A stretch of DNA of 64,000 bases from Salinilacustrithrix sp034522155 (GCA_034522155.1 JAXHLP010000003.1:186001-250000); one strand, 5' to 3'; counted from the stretch's first letter, positions 1 to 8,410 are shown. Notes: generated by a model from the letters alone, not told the origin. Translations and numbers: made by a program.

Positions 1-659
1 ATGAGGGTGGCCGTCGTCTCGGCCAGGCCGCCCGCGCCACTCAGGATCTCGGTGTAGGTCACCGAGCCGAGGGCGGCGAAGCTGGCGAAGATCGCCACCA
101 TGAAGCCCCAGTCGCCGATGCGGTTGGTGACGAAGGCCTTCTTACCCGCCGAGGCCTTCTCGGGATCGGTGAACCAGAAGCTGATGAGGAGGTACGAGCA
201 CGCGCCCACGCCCTCCCAGCCGAGGAAGGTGATGAGCAGGTTGTTGCCCAGCACCAGCATCAGCATCGAGAACGCGAACAGGTTCAGGTAGACGAAGAAC
301 TTCGAGTAGTTCGGGTCGCCGTGCATGTAGCCCACCGAGTACAGGTGGATCAGCGCGCCCACGCCGGTGATGAACAGGCACATCGTGATCGACAGCGGGT
401 CGACCAGGAACCCGACGTCGACCGACAGCCCACCGGCGGGGATCCAGTCGAAGAGCACCTGGGTGAACTGGCGCTCCTCCTCGGCCTTGCCGAGCAGGCT
501 GAGGTATGCGGCCACCGTCACCACGAAGCTGCCACCGACCATGGCGGTGGCGAGCAGGCCGGCGAGCGGCTCGCCGAGGCGGCGGCCGATGACCATGAGG
601 GTCAGGAACCCGGCCAGTGGCAGGGCAGGGATGAGCCAGACGAGGTCGAGGATCTCCAT
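1..659 (-). CDS. nuoL: NADH-quinone oxidoreductase subunit L (5' part; runs off the window)
   Basis: Proton-pumping membrane subunit of respiratory complex I. The ATG at 659 opens a frame with no stop to base 1. The translation begins MEILDLVWLIPALPLAG and continues with several hydrophobic helices and typical NuoL stretches such as VGFLVDPLSITMCLFITGVG, IHLYSVGYMHGDPNYSKFF and FLGWEGVGACSYLLISFWF. About 219 residues are visible of the roughly 620 usual for the family, so only the N-terminal third is here. It lies 10 bases after nuoK as the last visible gene of the operon; nuoM and nuoN are expected beyond the left edge. Confidence 0.95.
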   Translation of the reverse strand, partial: MEILDLVWLIPALPLAGFLTLMVIGRRLGEPLAGLLATAMVGGSFVVTVAAYLSLLGKAEEERQFTQVLFDWIPAGGLSVDVGFLVDPLSITMCLFITGVGALIHLYSVGYMHGDPNYSKFFVYLNLFAFSMLMLVLGNNLLITFLGWEGVGACSYLLISFWFTDPEKASAGKKAFVTNRIGDWGFMVAIFASFAALGSVTYTEILSGAGGLAETTATL

Positions 660-669
660 TGCGCTTGCC

Positions 670-981
670 CTATCCCTTGAGGAGCGCCAGGTCGTCGGCG
701 GTCGCGGACGGTCGCTTGCGGAGGATGGCGACGATGATCCCGAGCCCGACCACGACCTCGGCCGCGGCCACCACCAGCACGAAGACCACCACGGCCTGGC
801 CGCCGATGTCGTCGAGCATCCGGGAGAACGTGACGAAGGTGAGGGTGACGGCGTTGAGCATGAGCTCGACGCACATGAACATCACCAGCGGGTTGCGGCG
901 CACGAGCAGGCCGACCGCGCCGATCGCGAAGATCATCGCGGCGAGGATCAGGTACCAGGCCGGTTCGACTGCGGCCACCAT
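670..981 (-). CDS. nuoK: NADH-quinone oxidoreductase subunit K
   Basis: Small three-helix membrane subunit of complex I, related to MrpC and part of the proton channel. About 103 residues, the family length. Family features are the LLVRRNPLVMFMCVELMLNAV stretch, with the conserved Glu in the MCVELMLNAV helix, and a third helix rich in Val/Ala with a second buried Glu (AAAEVVVGLGI). The ATG at 981 overlaps the nuoJ stop by one base (TGATG), the coupling used repeatedly in this operon. A GTG one codon upstream (984) is an alternative start. Confidence 0.95.
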   Translation of the reverse strand: MVAAVEPAWYLILAAMIFAIGAVGLLVRRNPLVMFMCVELMLNAVTLTFVTFSRMLDDIGGQAVVVFVLVVAAAEVVVGLGIIVAILRKRPSATADDLALLKG

Positions 982-1655
982 CACGTCGTCGCCTCCTCGT
1001 CGGCGGTGTCGGCCGTCTGGTCCCCGCCCCCGGCATCGGCCTCGTCATCCGTGCTGTCGGACGAACGCGGAGCATTCGTCGAGCGACGAGGCCCGTCAGG
1101 GCCGACGGAGCCGAGCCCCTCGATCTCGAGCTCGTCGGCCTTGCGGTTCTTGCGGGCCAGCATCACCGCGCCGACCACGGCGATCACCAGCAGGACCGAG
1201 GTGACCTCGAAGGCCAGCAGGTAGCGGGTGAAGATGACCTCGCCGAGGAGCTCGACCCCGTAGCCGTCGCCGGACAGCGGGCCGAGGTTGGCGACCTGGC
1301 CGGTGGCCTCCCACCCGGCGGAGGCCAGCGCCAGCACCGGCAGGGCGAAGACCGCCACGCCGACGACGACCGCGGCGGCGCGCTGGCCCACGATCGGCTC
1401 GATGCTGAGGTTCTCGGACTGGTCGACGCCGAGGAGCATGATCACGAAGAGGAACAGCACGACGATGGCACCGGCGTAGACGATGACCTGCACGGCGGCG
1501 AGGAAGTTGGCGTTCTGGGCCACGAACAGCACCGCGACACCGAAGAGCGTCCCGACCAGCGACAGCGCGGAGTGCACCGGGTGCCGGGCCAGGACCACGC
1601 CGAGCGCGCCCACGAGACAGGCTGCGCCGGCGACGAGGAAGACGAAGGTCTCCAC
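981..1655 (-). CDS. nuoJ: NADH-quinone oxidoreductase subunit J, with repeat-derived C-terminal tail
   Basis: Membrane subunit of complex I. The N-terminal 165 residues carry five hydrophobic helices and the NuoJ signature AVQVIVYAGAIVVLFLFVIM. The GTG start at 1655 overlaps the nuoI stop (TAGTG). From about residue 170 the protein becomes a charged, low-complexity cytoplasmic tail (acidic, Ser/Thr/Gly rich). The DNA for about residues 183-198 is a copy of the double stem-loop repeat found elsewhere in the window. The tail therefore looks partly built from a repeat insertion that kept the frame. The core subunit call is secure; a function for the tail is not evident. Confidence 0.95.
   Translation of the reverse strand: METFVFLVAGAACLVGALGVVLARHPVHSALSLVGTLFGVAVLFVAQNANFLAAVQVIVYAGAIVVLFLFVIMLLGVDQSENLSIEPIVGQRAAAVVVGVAVFALPVLALASAGWEATGQVANLGPLSGDGYGVELLGEVIFTRYLLAFEVTSVLLVIAVVGAVMLARKNRKADELEIEGLGSVGPDGPRRSTNAPRSSDSTDDEADAGGGDQTADTADEEATT
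1060..1106. repeat. Double stem-loop repeat, copy inside nuoJ
   Basis: The first stem is GACGAA (1060-1065) with TTCGTC (1075-1080). The second is GGCCC (1090-1094), loop GTCA, GGGCC (1099-1103). The segment around CGAGGCCCGTCAGGGCCGAC closely matches the copy at 21009-21070 read on the other strand. It lies fully inside the C-terminal coding part of nuoJ. Stem 1 is shorter than in other copies, so this may be an older, decaying insertion. Confidence 0.7.
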
Positions 1656-2380
1656 TAGTGCGTCCCCTCCTCGGTGTCGTCGTCGGTGGCGTCATCGCTG
1701 CCGGCGACGCCGCGTGCCGTCCCCGGCTCGAACACCAGGTCCTCGGCCGGGTCGTGGCCATCCGCGGTCTGTCCCAGCTCGGCCGGTCGTTCGCCGTAGC
1801 CGAGCTCGGCGGCCCAGGCCACGATGCCCTCGAAGTCGGCATCGCCGGACGGTGACGTGGCCCGCATCCAGGCCGAGGTGTGGTTCTCCACCAGCTCGTG
1901 GTCGGTCCAATCCTCCCACGGCAGCTGCTGGGCCCGGCCGTCGTCGTCGACGACGAGCTCGTCCTTGGTGTAGATCGCGTCCTGGCGGTTCGTGAAGCTG
2001 AACTCGAACAGCTTGGTCTCGGTGATGGCCTCGGTCGGGCACGCCTCGACGCACAGGTCGCAGTGGATGCAACGCAGGTAGTTGATCTCGTACACGAACC
2101 CGTAGCGCTCACCGGGGCTGACCGGGTCGGCAGGGTCGTTGTCCTCGCCGCGCACGTAGATGCAGCGGGCCGGGCACACGCCGGCGCAGAGCTCGCAGCC
2201 GATGCACTTCTCCATGCCGTCCTCGTACCGGTTGAGCACGTGACGGCCGTGCAGGCGGCTCGGCTTGGCCCGCTTGCCGCCCTCGTCCTTCACGTAGGGC
2301 GAGGTCATGTTCTTGCCCGAGACGCTGGACTTGTTGAACGTCTTGTTGATCGTGACCTTGAAGCCGTCGAGGTAACCCAT
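1655..2380 (-). CDS. nuoI: NADH-quinone oxidoreductase subunit I (2x[4Fe-4S])
   Basis: Peripheral-arm subunit of complex I carrying clusters N6a and N6b that pass electrons towards NuoB. Two ferredoxin motifs are visible: CIGCELCAGVCPARC near residue 58 and CIHCDLCVEACP near residue 102. 241 residues, longer than the usual 160-200 because of an acidic C-terminal extension rich in Glu/Asp after about residue 190. The ATG at 2380 overlaps the nuoH stop by one base. The reading frame stays open far upstream of this ATG, but homology begins only at MGYLDGFKVT. Confidence 0.95.
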   Translation of the reverse strand: MGYLDGFKVTINKTFNKSSVSGKNMTSPYVKDEGGKRAKPSRLHGRHVLNRYEDGMEKCIGCELCAGVCPARCIYVRGEDNDPADPVSPGERYGFVYEINYLRCIHCDLCVEACPTEAITETKLFEFSFTNRQDAIYTKDELVVDDDGRAQQLPWEDWTDHELVENHTSAWMRATSPSGDADFEGIVAWAAELGYGERPAELGQTADGHDPAEDLVFEPGTARGVAGSDDATDDDTEEGTH

Positions 2381-3591
2381 CAGACCTCCACCTCGTCGAG
2401 CTCTCGCCGCTGGCGGGAGACGTCGCTCGCCCGCTGCAGGATGGCGAAGCAGGTGCCGCCGATGAGCACGAAGCTCACCAGGATCGTCAGACCCAGGTTC
2501 CAGCCGGCGTCGCGGCCGACGTTGATGGTGGCGAGCAGCAGCAACCAGGCGAGCGACAGCGGGATGAGGATCTTCCAGCCCAGGTCCATGAGCTGGTCGT
2601 AGCGGAACCGGGGCAGCGTGCCGCGGATGAGGATGAAGATGTACAGGAAGACGAACAGCTTCGCCACGAACCAGATGATCCCCGAGACGGGGCCGAACCA
2701 CTGCGGGCCGGAGGGGCCGCCGAACCACAGGGTGACGATGACGCCCGACATGGTGATCGGGTGCATGAACTCGGCCACGAAGAACATGCCGAAGCGGATC
2801 GAGGAGTACTCGGTGTGGTAGCCGCCGACGAGCTCCTGCTCGGCCTCGACGAGGTCGAAGGGCGGACGGTTCATCTCGGCCAGCGCGGCGATGAAGAAGA
2901 TCACGAACGGCACGAAGCCGGTGACGATCACGTTCCAGTTGGGCACGAAGCCGCTGAAGCCGCCGGCCGCCTGGACCTCCACCATGGTGCGGGTCGACAA
3001 CGATCCGCTGGTGAGGACCAGCGCCACGACGGACAGGCCCATGGCCGCCTCGTAGGACACCATCTGGGCGGTGGCGCGGACCGAACCGAGCAGTGGGTAC
3101 TTCGAGCCCGACGACCAGCCGGCGAGCATGATGCCGTACACCGCGATCGAGGAGACGGCGAGGACGAACAGGATTCCGATGGGCGGATCGGCGAGCTGGG
3201 TGTAGGTCTGGTGGCCGGCGATGGTGACGATGCCGGGATCGTCGGCGTGGAAGGTTCCACCGAGCGGAACGATCGCGAAGATCAGGAAGGCGGGGATGAC
3301 CGAGAGGTAGGGCGCCATGGCGAACACGAAGCGCTGGGCCCGGCTGGGGATGAGGTCCTCCTTGAAGATGAGCTTCATCCCGTCGGCGAGGGTCTGGAGG
3401 AGCCCGAAGGGGCCGGCGCGGTTGGGACCGATCCGGTTCTGCATGTCGGAGATGGTCTTGCGCTCGAACCAGACCATGAAGATCACGCCGACGAGCAGGA
3501 TGCCGAACGTGATCAGCACCTTGCCGAGCGTGATGAGGACCTCGGCCAGGCCGACGCCGTCCAGGTAGAGCGGGTCCAACGCCAGGATCAA
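2380..3591 (-). CDS. nuoH: NADH-quinone oxidoreductase subunit H, start displaced by a repeat insertion
   Basis: Membrane subunit of complex I next to the quinone site. Family hallmarks are FMVWFERKTISDMQNRIGPN, GPFGLLQTLADGMKLIFKED, EMNRPPFDLVEAEQELVGGY and FGMFFVAEF. I place the start at TTG 3591 (reads MILALDPLYLDGV) behind a purine-rich GGGGGTGGA, giving about 403 residues. A better ATG at 3716, coupled to the nuoG stop as TGATG, reads MLDVAVLALDPLYLDGV. It is out of frame with the rest and stops after about 42 codons, because a repeat and a 26-bp duplication lie between. The gene therefore appears to have lost its original start and to use the second copy of its own first codons. Confidence 0.9.
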   Translation of the reverse strand: MILALDPLYLDGVGLAEVLITLGKVLITFGILLVGVIFMVWFERKTISDMQNRIGPNRAGPFGLLQTLADGMKLIFKEDLIPSRAQRFVFAMAPYLSVIPAFLIFAIVPLGGTFHADDPGIVTIAGHQTYTQLADPPIGILFVLAVSSIAVYGIMLAGWSSGSKYPLLGSVRATAQMVSYEAAMGLSVVALVLTSGSLSTRTMVEVQAAGGFSGFVPNWNVIVTGFVPFVIFFIAALAEMNRPPFDLVEAEQELVGGYHTEYSSIRFGMFFVAEFMHPITMSGVIVTLWFGGPSGPQWFGPVSGIIWFVAKLFVFLYIFILIRGTLPRFRYDQLMDLGWKILIPLSLAWLLLLATINVGRDAGWNLGLTILVSFVLIGGTCFAILQRASDVSRQRRELDEVEV

Positions 3592-3691
3592 CGGTCCACC
3601 CCCGCGAGTTGTGAGGCCCCGCCGAACAACTCGGTGAGCGAGGAGGCCCCCCGGGGCCGACGAGCGACGCCGTCCAGGTAGAGCGGGTCCA
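3553..3691. repeat. 26-bp direct repeats flanking a double stem-loop element at the nuoH start
   Basis: The 26 bases at 3553-3578 recur exactly at 3666-3691; both encode LDPLYLDGV on the minus strand. Between them (about 3605-3658) lies a double stem-loop element. Stem 1 is GAGTTGT (3606-3612) with ACAACTC (3626-3632). Stem 2 is a GC-rich GGCCCC/GGGGCC hairpin at 3645-3658. The layout suggests insertion with duplication of the nuoH 5' codons. It separates nuoG from functional nuoH by 124 bases, where neighbouring junctions overlap. Confidence 0.85.
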
Positions 3692-3715
3692 GAGCGAGCA
3701 CCGCAACGTCGAGCA

Positions 3716-6367
3716 TCACGGTGCGACCTCGACCCGGACATCGGTGACCGGCCGGGCCACGTCGATGAGCTCGTTGGTGGGACCGCCGGGCTGGGCGAAG
3801 GCAATGCTCGCCGCGCCGCGGGGCACACCCTCGGTCGACTCGACCGGAACGGTGATGGTGCCCCGGCCGCCCTCGGCGTTGGACACCTTCACCGTGGCGC
3901 CAGCAGGCACGCCGAGACGGTCGAAGTCGTGGGGATGCAGGTGCAGCACCGCCCCGTGCGGGAGCTTGGCCAGCGACGGCGACGCCTGGGTGGAGGCGCC
4001 GAGGTCGTAGAGCGCCCGGGTGGTGACCAGGCGGAGCCGGTACCCGTCGGGCTGGGGGATCTCCACGGCGGGGGCGGTGAACCTGATGCCGGCGCCGACG
4101 GCGGGACCGTCGACCTCGGCCTCAGCCGGTGTCGGCGCCGTTCGCTCGGGTGTCGGGTCTGCGGCGACATCGGCGTCACCGTCCTCGTCGGCCTCGACCC
4201 CGGAGTCGGGGCCCTCGTCCTCGGACTCGCCGGCGCCCCCGATCGTCACCGGGGTGGGTTCGGGTGGTGCGACGGGCACGACCACCCCGTCGGCGCCGAT
4301 GGCCCCCATGGTCAGCCACCGGTACAGCGGCGCGACACGGGTCATCTCGCCGAACACGTCGGTGACCGACTCGAGGCCGAGGTCGTCACCGAGGCGGAAC
4401 GTGAGCTCGGCGGCGATGATCCAGTCGGCTCGGGCCGTGCCGGGTGGGGTGACCTTGGGGGCGAGCCGGCTCACCCGACCCTCGAGGTTGGTGGTGGTGC
4501 CCTCGGTCTCGGCATAGCCGGCGGCGGCGAGGACCACGTCGGCCTGGCGGGTGGAGTCGTTGGGCAGGGTGTCGACCGAGATCACCGTCCGGGCCCCGGC
4601 GAGGGCGCGCCGGGCGAGATCGTGGTCGGGGAAGTCGCACAGCGGATCGGCGCCGAGGAGGACGAGGACATCCAGGCGCCCGTCGGCGGCGGCCTGGAGG
4701 ATGCCGGTGGTGTCGAGCCCCCGGTCCGACGGCACGGTCGACCAGTTCTCGTGGAAGCGGGCCCGTCCCTCGTCGAGGCTGATGCGTCCGGGGAGCAGGC
4801 CCGGCGACATGCCGGCGTCGAGGGCGCCGTGGACGTTGCCGCGGCGCAGGCCCGACAGGAACCGGGCGTCGAAACCGTCGTGGAGGGCGCCGGCCGCGGC
4901 GGCGATCACGTCGGGGGTGTCGGCCACGTTGCCCCGGCCGACGACGACGCTCACGGAGCCTCCGCCGATGGCGGCCTTGGCCGCAACGATCGCGTCGGCG
5001 TCGATGCCACCGGCGGCCGACGGCTGGTCGGACGCCAGCGAGGCGGCGACCGCGGCGGCACCGCCGGGACCGTAGGTGAGGGTGTGGGCGGCGATACCGG
5101 ACAGCCCGGTGCGGTGGGGCACGATCTCGATGAGCGTGGCGCCGTCCTCGACCACGGCGTGACGCAGCCGCAGGTACAGGACCGGCAGCTCCTCCTTGAT
5201 GTCGGTGCCGACCACGACGATGGTGCCGCCCGGCGTGGCTGTCTCGTCGATGGTGGCCTTGGGCAGTCCCAGGACCAGCTCGGGTGGCAGGCCATCGCCG
5301 AGCTGGGCGTCGACGTTGTCGGTGCCGACCACGCCCTTGGCCAGCTTGGTCCACGCGTAGGCCGCCTCGTTGGTGAGGCGGGCCCCGCCGACCACGCCGA
5401 TGCCGCTCGGGCCCGTACTGTCGAGCGAGCCGCGGATGGCGCTGGCGGCACGGGTGAGGGCCACCGACCACGAGGTCCGGGTCTGGGCGTCGCCGTCACG
5501 GATGAGCGGCTCGGCCAGGCGGTCCTCGCTGTGGATCGACTGGAAGTCGAAGCGACCCTTGTCGCACAACCAGCTCCAGTTGACGCCGTCGACATCGACG
5601 CCGTTGGTGCGCAGGACCTCGTTGCGGCTGGCCTGGACGACCACGCGACAGCCGACCGAGCAGGTCGTGCAGGTCGATTCGACCTGGTCGAGGTCCCAGG
5701 GCCGGGCCTTGAATCGGTAGGGCTTGGCGGTGAGTGCTCCGACCGGACAGATCTGGACGGTGTTGCCCGAGAAGTACGAGGCGAAGGGCTCGTCGGGAAA
5801 CGTGTTGACCTGGGTCTGGCTACCCCGGTCGATGAAGCTGATGAGCGGGTCACCGGCCACCTCGTCGGCGAAGCGGGTGCACCGGTCGCAGAGGATGCAG
5901 CGCTCGCGGTCGAGGTCGACCAGGTCGCTGATCGGGATCGGCTTCTCGAAGTGCCGCTTCTCCTCGACGAACCGCGACTCGCCGGGACCGTACGCGTAGG
6001 CCTGGTCCTGGAGCGGGCACTCGCCGCCCTTGTCGCACACCGGGCAGTCGAGCGGGTGGTTGGCGAGCAGGAACTCGAGCACGCCGTCCTGGGCCTTCTT
6101 GGTCGCGTCGGACTCGGTGTCGACCGACATGCCCTCCGACACCGGGATCATGCACGACGGCTGCAGGGCCGGGCCGCGGCCGGCGTCGATCTCGACGAGG
6201 CACATACGGCACATCCCGACCGGGTTCATGCGCGGGTGGTAGCAGAACCGCGGAATGTAGGTGCCGTTGCGTTCGGCGGCGTCGATGACCAGATCGTCGG
6301 GACGGGCGTCGATCTCGACGCCGTCGACGGTGATCTTCACGGTGGTCTCGGTGGGTGCGTCAGACAC
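3716..6367 (-). CDS. nuoG: NADH-quinone oxidoreductase subunit G
   Basis: Large iron-sulfur subunit of complex I. In order it has an N-terminal [2Fe-2S] domain (FCYHPRMNPVGMCRMCLVE), a His/Cys [4Fe-4S] site (HPLDCPVCDKGGEC), a 2x[4Fe-4S] ferredoxin (CILCDRCTRF; CPVGAL), a CTTCSVGC site, and a molybdopterin-oxidoreductase-like domain that is degenerate in complex I. 883 residues. A strongly acidic, proline-containing linker of about 60 residues (near 715-775) precedes the C-terminal MopB-like domain and looks like a clade-specific insertion. The GTG start at 6367 overlaps nuoF by 8 bases. The TGA at 3716-3718 still forms TGATG with the old nuoH ATG. Confidence 0.95.
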   Translation of the reverse strand: MSDAPTETTVKITVDGVEIDARPDDLVIDAAERNGTYIPRFCYHPRMNPVGMCRMCLVEIDAGRGPALQPSCMIPVSEGMSVDTESDATKKAQDGVLEFLLANHPLDCPVCDKGGECPLQDQAYAYGPGESRFVEEKRHFEKPIPISDLVDLDRERCILCDRCTRFADEVAGDPLISFIDRGSQTQVNTFPDEPFASYFSGNTVQICPVGALTAKPYRFKARPWDLDQVESTCTTCSVGCRVVVQASRNEVLRTNGVDVDGVNWSWLCDKGRFDFQSIHSEDRLAEPLIRDGDAQTRTSWSVALTRAASAIRGSLDSTGPSGIGVVGGARLTNEAAYAWTKLAKGVVGTDNVDAQLGDGLPPELVLGLPKATIDETATPGGTIVVVGTDIKEELPVLYLRLRHAVVEDGATLIEIVPHRTGLSGIAAHTLTYGPGGAAAVAASLASDQPSAAGGIDADAIVAAKAAIGGGSVSVVVGRGNVADTPDVIAAAAGALHDGFDARFLSGLRRGNVHGALDAGMSPGLLPGRISLDEGRARFHENWSTVPSDRGLDTTGILQAAADGRLDVLVLLGADPLCDFPDHDLARRALAGARTVISVDTLPNDSTRQADVVLAAAGYAETEGTTTNLEGRVSRLAPKVTPPGTARADWIIAAELTFRLGDDLGLESVTDVFGEMTRVAPLYRWLTMGAIGADGVVVPVAPPEPTPVTIGGAGESEDEGPDSGVEADEDGDADVAADPTPERTAPTPAEAEVDGPAVGAGIRFTAPAVEIPQPDGYRLRLVTTRALYDLGASTQASPSLAKLPHGAVLHLHPHDFDRLGVPAGATVKVSNAEGGRGTITVPVESTEGVPRGAASIAFAQPGGPTNELIDVARPVTDVRVEVAP

Positions 6368-7730
6368 CGGCGGGCGCTCCCTCGGGAGGTACGTATGCCT
6401 TGCCGTTGATCTCCACGCTGGTGGGAATCTCGCCGCCGCCGCAGTAGGCCCGGAACTCGTCCTGGAAGCGGACGATCGCGCTGGCGATGGGCGAGACCGC
6501 CGACGGACCGAGCGGGCAGATGGTGGTCTGCTTGGGCGGCCAGGCGATCTTCGGGCTGATGTTGTCGCTGAGGTCGAGCAGCAGGCCGAGGTCCTCGGGC
6601 CGGCCGTGTCCGTCGAGCATGCGGCGCAGGACCTTCTCGAGCCAGCTCGTGCCCTCGCGGCAGGGCGTGCACTTGCCGCACGACTCGCGAGCGAAGAACC
6701 GCACGAGACGCCAGGCGGCCTTGACCGCGTCGGTGGTCTCGTCCATGACGACGATGGCCCCCGAACCCAGCATGGAGCCGGCCTGGTCGATCGTGGCCTT
6801 CTCGAGCGGGAGGTCGAGGTGTTCCTCGTAGAGCCATGGCGAACTGGCGCCGCCGGGGATGAACGCCTTGAGCGAGTGCGTGCCGCGGATGCCCCCGCAG
6901 CGACCGTAGATCACGTCGCGGAAAGTCGTCGTGCCGAACTCGACCTCGTGGACGCCTGGCTTCTTGACGTGCCCGGAGATGGCGAACATGCGCGTGCCCT
7001 TGGAGTTCTCGGCACCGAACTGGGTGTAGGCGTCGGCGCCGTTGCGCAGGATCCAGGGCAGGTTGGCCAGCGTCTCCACGTTGTTGACGATGGTGGGCTG
7101 CATGTAGAGGCCCTTGGCCGCCGGGAAGTACGGCGGCTTGAGGCGGGGAAAGCCGCGGTTGCCCTCGAGCGACTCGATGAGGGCGGTCTCCTCGCCGACG
7201 ATGTAGGCGCCCGCACCCCAGTGCAGGATCACGTCGCAGGAGAAGTCGGAGCCCATGATGTTCCTGCCCACGAGGTTGGCCTCGTAGGCCTCGTTGAGGG
7301 CCGACGCGATGCGTTCCTGGGCGAGGGCCATCTCGCCGCGCACGTACAGGAACACCTGGGCGCAGCCGGTGGCATAGGCGCAGATCAGCGATCCCTCGAT
7401 GAGCTGGTGCGGATCGCGCTCCATGAGCATGCGGTCCTTGTAGGTGCCCGGCTCGGACTCGTCGCCGTTGACCACCAGGTAGCGCGGCCACACGTCCGGC
7501 GGGCAGAAACCCCACTTCACGCCGGCGGGGAAACCGGCGCCACCCCGGCCGAGCAGGCTGGCCGCCTTGGTCTCGCTGTGGACGGCCTCCGGGCCCGTGT
7601 CCAGGGCGCGGCGCAGGCCCTCGTAGCCCTCGGTGGCGCGGGAGCGCTCGAGGGTGTGGGCGTCGTCGTAGGAGAACCGGCCCGTGACCATCAGCGGGAT
7701 CTCGCCGGCCGGGGTGGTGCCGTCGCTCAC
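6360..7730 (-). CDS. nuoF: NADH-quinone oxidoreductase subunit F (NADH/FMN/[4Fe-4S])
   Basis: NADH-binding flavoprotein that takes the hydride onto FMN and passes electrons to its [4Fe-4S] centre. Visible motifs are the glycine-rich LGRGGAGFPAGVKWGF (NADH/FMN), the SLBB region PTIVNNVETLANLPWIL, and ESCGKCTPCREGT with a later Cys in TTICPLG for the cluster. 456 residues, the normal size. The GTG at 7730 overlaps the nuoE stop as GTGA. It works with NuoE and NuoG as the dehydrogenase module. Confidence 0.96.
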   Translation of the reverse strand: MSDGTTPAGEIPLMVTGRFSYDDAHTLERSRATEGYEGLRRALDTGPEAVHSETKAASLLGRGGAGFPAGVKWGFCPPDVWPRYLVVNGDESEPGTYKDRMLMERDPHQLIEGSLICAYATGCAQVFLYVRGEMALAQERIASALNEAYEANLVGRNIMGSDFSCDVILHWGAGAYIVGEETALIESLEGNRGFPRLKPPYFPAAKGLYMQPTIVNNVETLANLPWILRNGADAYTQFGAENSKGTRMFAISGHVKKPGVHEVEFGTTTFRDVIYGRCGGIRGTHSLKAFIPGGASSPWLYEEHLDLPLEKATIDQAGSMLGSGAIVVMDETTDAVKAAWRLVRFFARESCGKCTPCREGTSWLEKVLRRMLDGHGRPEDLGLLLDLSDNISPKIAWPPKQTTICPLGPSAVSPIASAIVRFQDEFRAYCGGGEIPTSVEINGKAYVPPEGAPAGV

Positions 7731-8356
7731 GTGGCCGCCCCCTCGGACGCGGGCTCGTCGGTCCGCAGCCAGACCGGGGTCTCGCACTCGCCCGGCACGG
7801 CGGCACCGGCCCGCCGATCGGCCGGGATCTGCTGGCGGACCCGGGTGAGCGTGCCGTGCTTGGGGATCTCGTGGGCCCGGCGCCCGGCGCGAAGATCCTC
7901 GAGGAGCTGATCGGTCTCGTCGTGGGTGATGCGGTGGAAGTAGCGGTAGTTGACCTGCAGGCACGGGGCCTCCGTGCAGGCGGCGATGCACTCGACGTCC
8001 TCGAGGGTGAACATGCCGTCGGGCGTGGTGCTTCCCGGGCGGATGTCGAGACGCTCCTCGAGGTGGTGGAGCAGCTCCTCGCCGCCGACGAGGAGGCAGG
8101 CGATGTTGGTGCAGACGTTGACGAGGTAGTCGCCCACCGGCTCGCGCTTGAACATCTCGTAGAAGCTGCAGGTGCCGATGACCTCGGCCGGGGTCACCTC
8201 CACGAGCTCGGCGATGTGCTCCATGGCCTCGTCGCTGACGTGGCCGTCCTGCTCCTGGGCCAGGTGGAGCAGCGGGATGAGCGCCGACTTGGGGAGGGGG
8301 TACCGAGCGATGATCTCCCTGGCGAGGATCGTGTTCTCGGCACTCAACCGCGGCAT
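7727..8356 (-). CDS. nuoE: NADH-quinone oxidoreductase subunit E ([2Fe-2S])
   Basis: Thioredoxin-fold [2Fe-2S] subunit of the NADH dehydrogenase module. Cluster ligands are visible as CTNIAC (C-x4-C) and ECIAAC (C-x3-C), with the usual spacing for cluster N1a. 209 residues; the C-terminal 50 are an Arg/Ala-rich tail. I chose the ATG at 8356 because AAGGA lies 9 bases upstream and MPRLSAENTILAREI begins family similarity. Unlike its neighbours it has a 162-base gap in front, holding a candidate Rex operator and a hairpin, so an internal promoter is possible. Confidence 0.95.
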   Translation of the reverse strand: MPRLSAENTILAREIIARYPLPKSALIPLLHLAQEQDGHVSDEAMEHIAELVEVTPAEVIGTCSFYEMFKREPVGDYLVNVCTNIACLLVGGEELLHHLEERLDIRPGSTTPDGMFTLEDVECIAACTEAPCLQVNYRYFHRITHDETDQLLEDLRAGRRAHEIPKHGTLTRVRQQIPADRRAGAAVPGECETPVWLRTDEPASEGAAT

Positions 8357-8358
8357 GG

Positions 8359-8376
8359 TCGTGAATCCTTGCACAA
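8359..8376. promoter_or_regulatory. Candidate Rex operator upstream of nuoE
   Basis: TCGTGAATCCTTGCACAA agrees with the known Rex consensus TTGTGAANNNNTTCACAA at 12 of 14 defined positions. It sits 3 bases before the nuoE ATG, inside the nuoD-nuoE gap. The half-site form TCGTG-N8-CACAA is shared with the sites at 17218 and 35574. It also overlaps the nuoE Shine-Dalgarno region, so bound Rex would block an internal promoter or elongation. Confidence 0.55.
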
Positions 8377-8387
8377 GCTCTCGGTGA

Positions 8388-8410
8388 CGTCCGACCCGGC
8401 GGGTCGGACG
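8388..8410. other. Perfect hairpin in the nuoD-nuoE gap
   Basis: A 10-bp perfect stem (8388-8397 with 8401-8410) with a GGC loop lies between nuoD and nuoE. There is no T-tract on either side, so it is not a standard intrinsic terminator. It could act as an mRNA processing or stability element at the longest gap within the nuo genes. Confidence 0.5.

Noticed and set aside
3929..6409. Plus-strand open frame of more than 800 codons opposite nuoG
   Set aside because: The translation is a Gly/Val/Asp/Arg-rich mirror of nuoG without domain motifs, a common artefact of high-GC genes.
8388..8410. Terminator between nuoD and nuoE
   Set aside because: The hairpin is perfect but lacks a T-tract and would cut the operon in half, so I list it only as a hairpin of unknown role.
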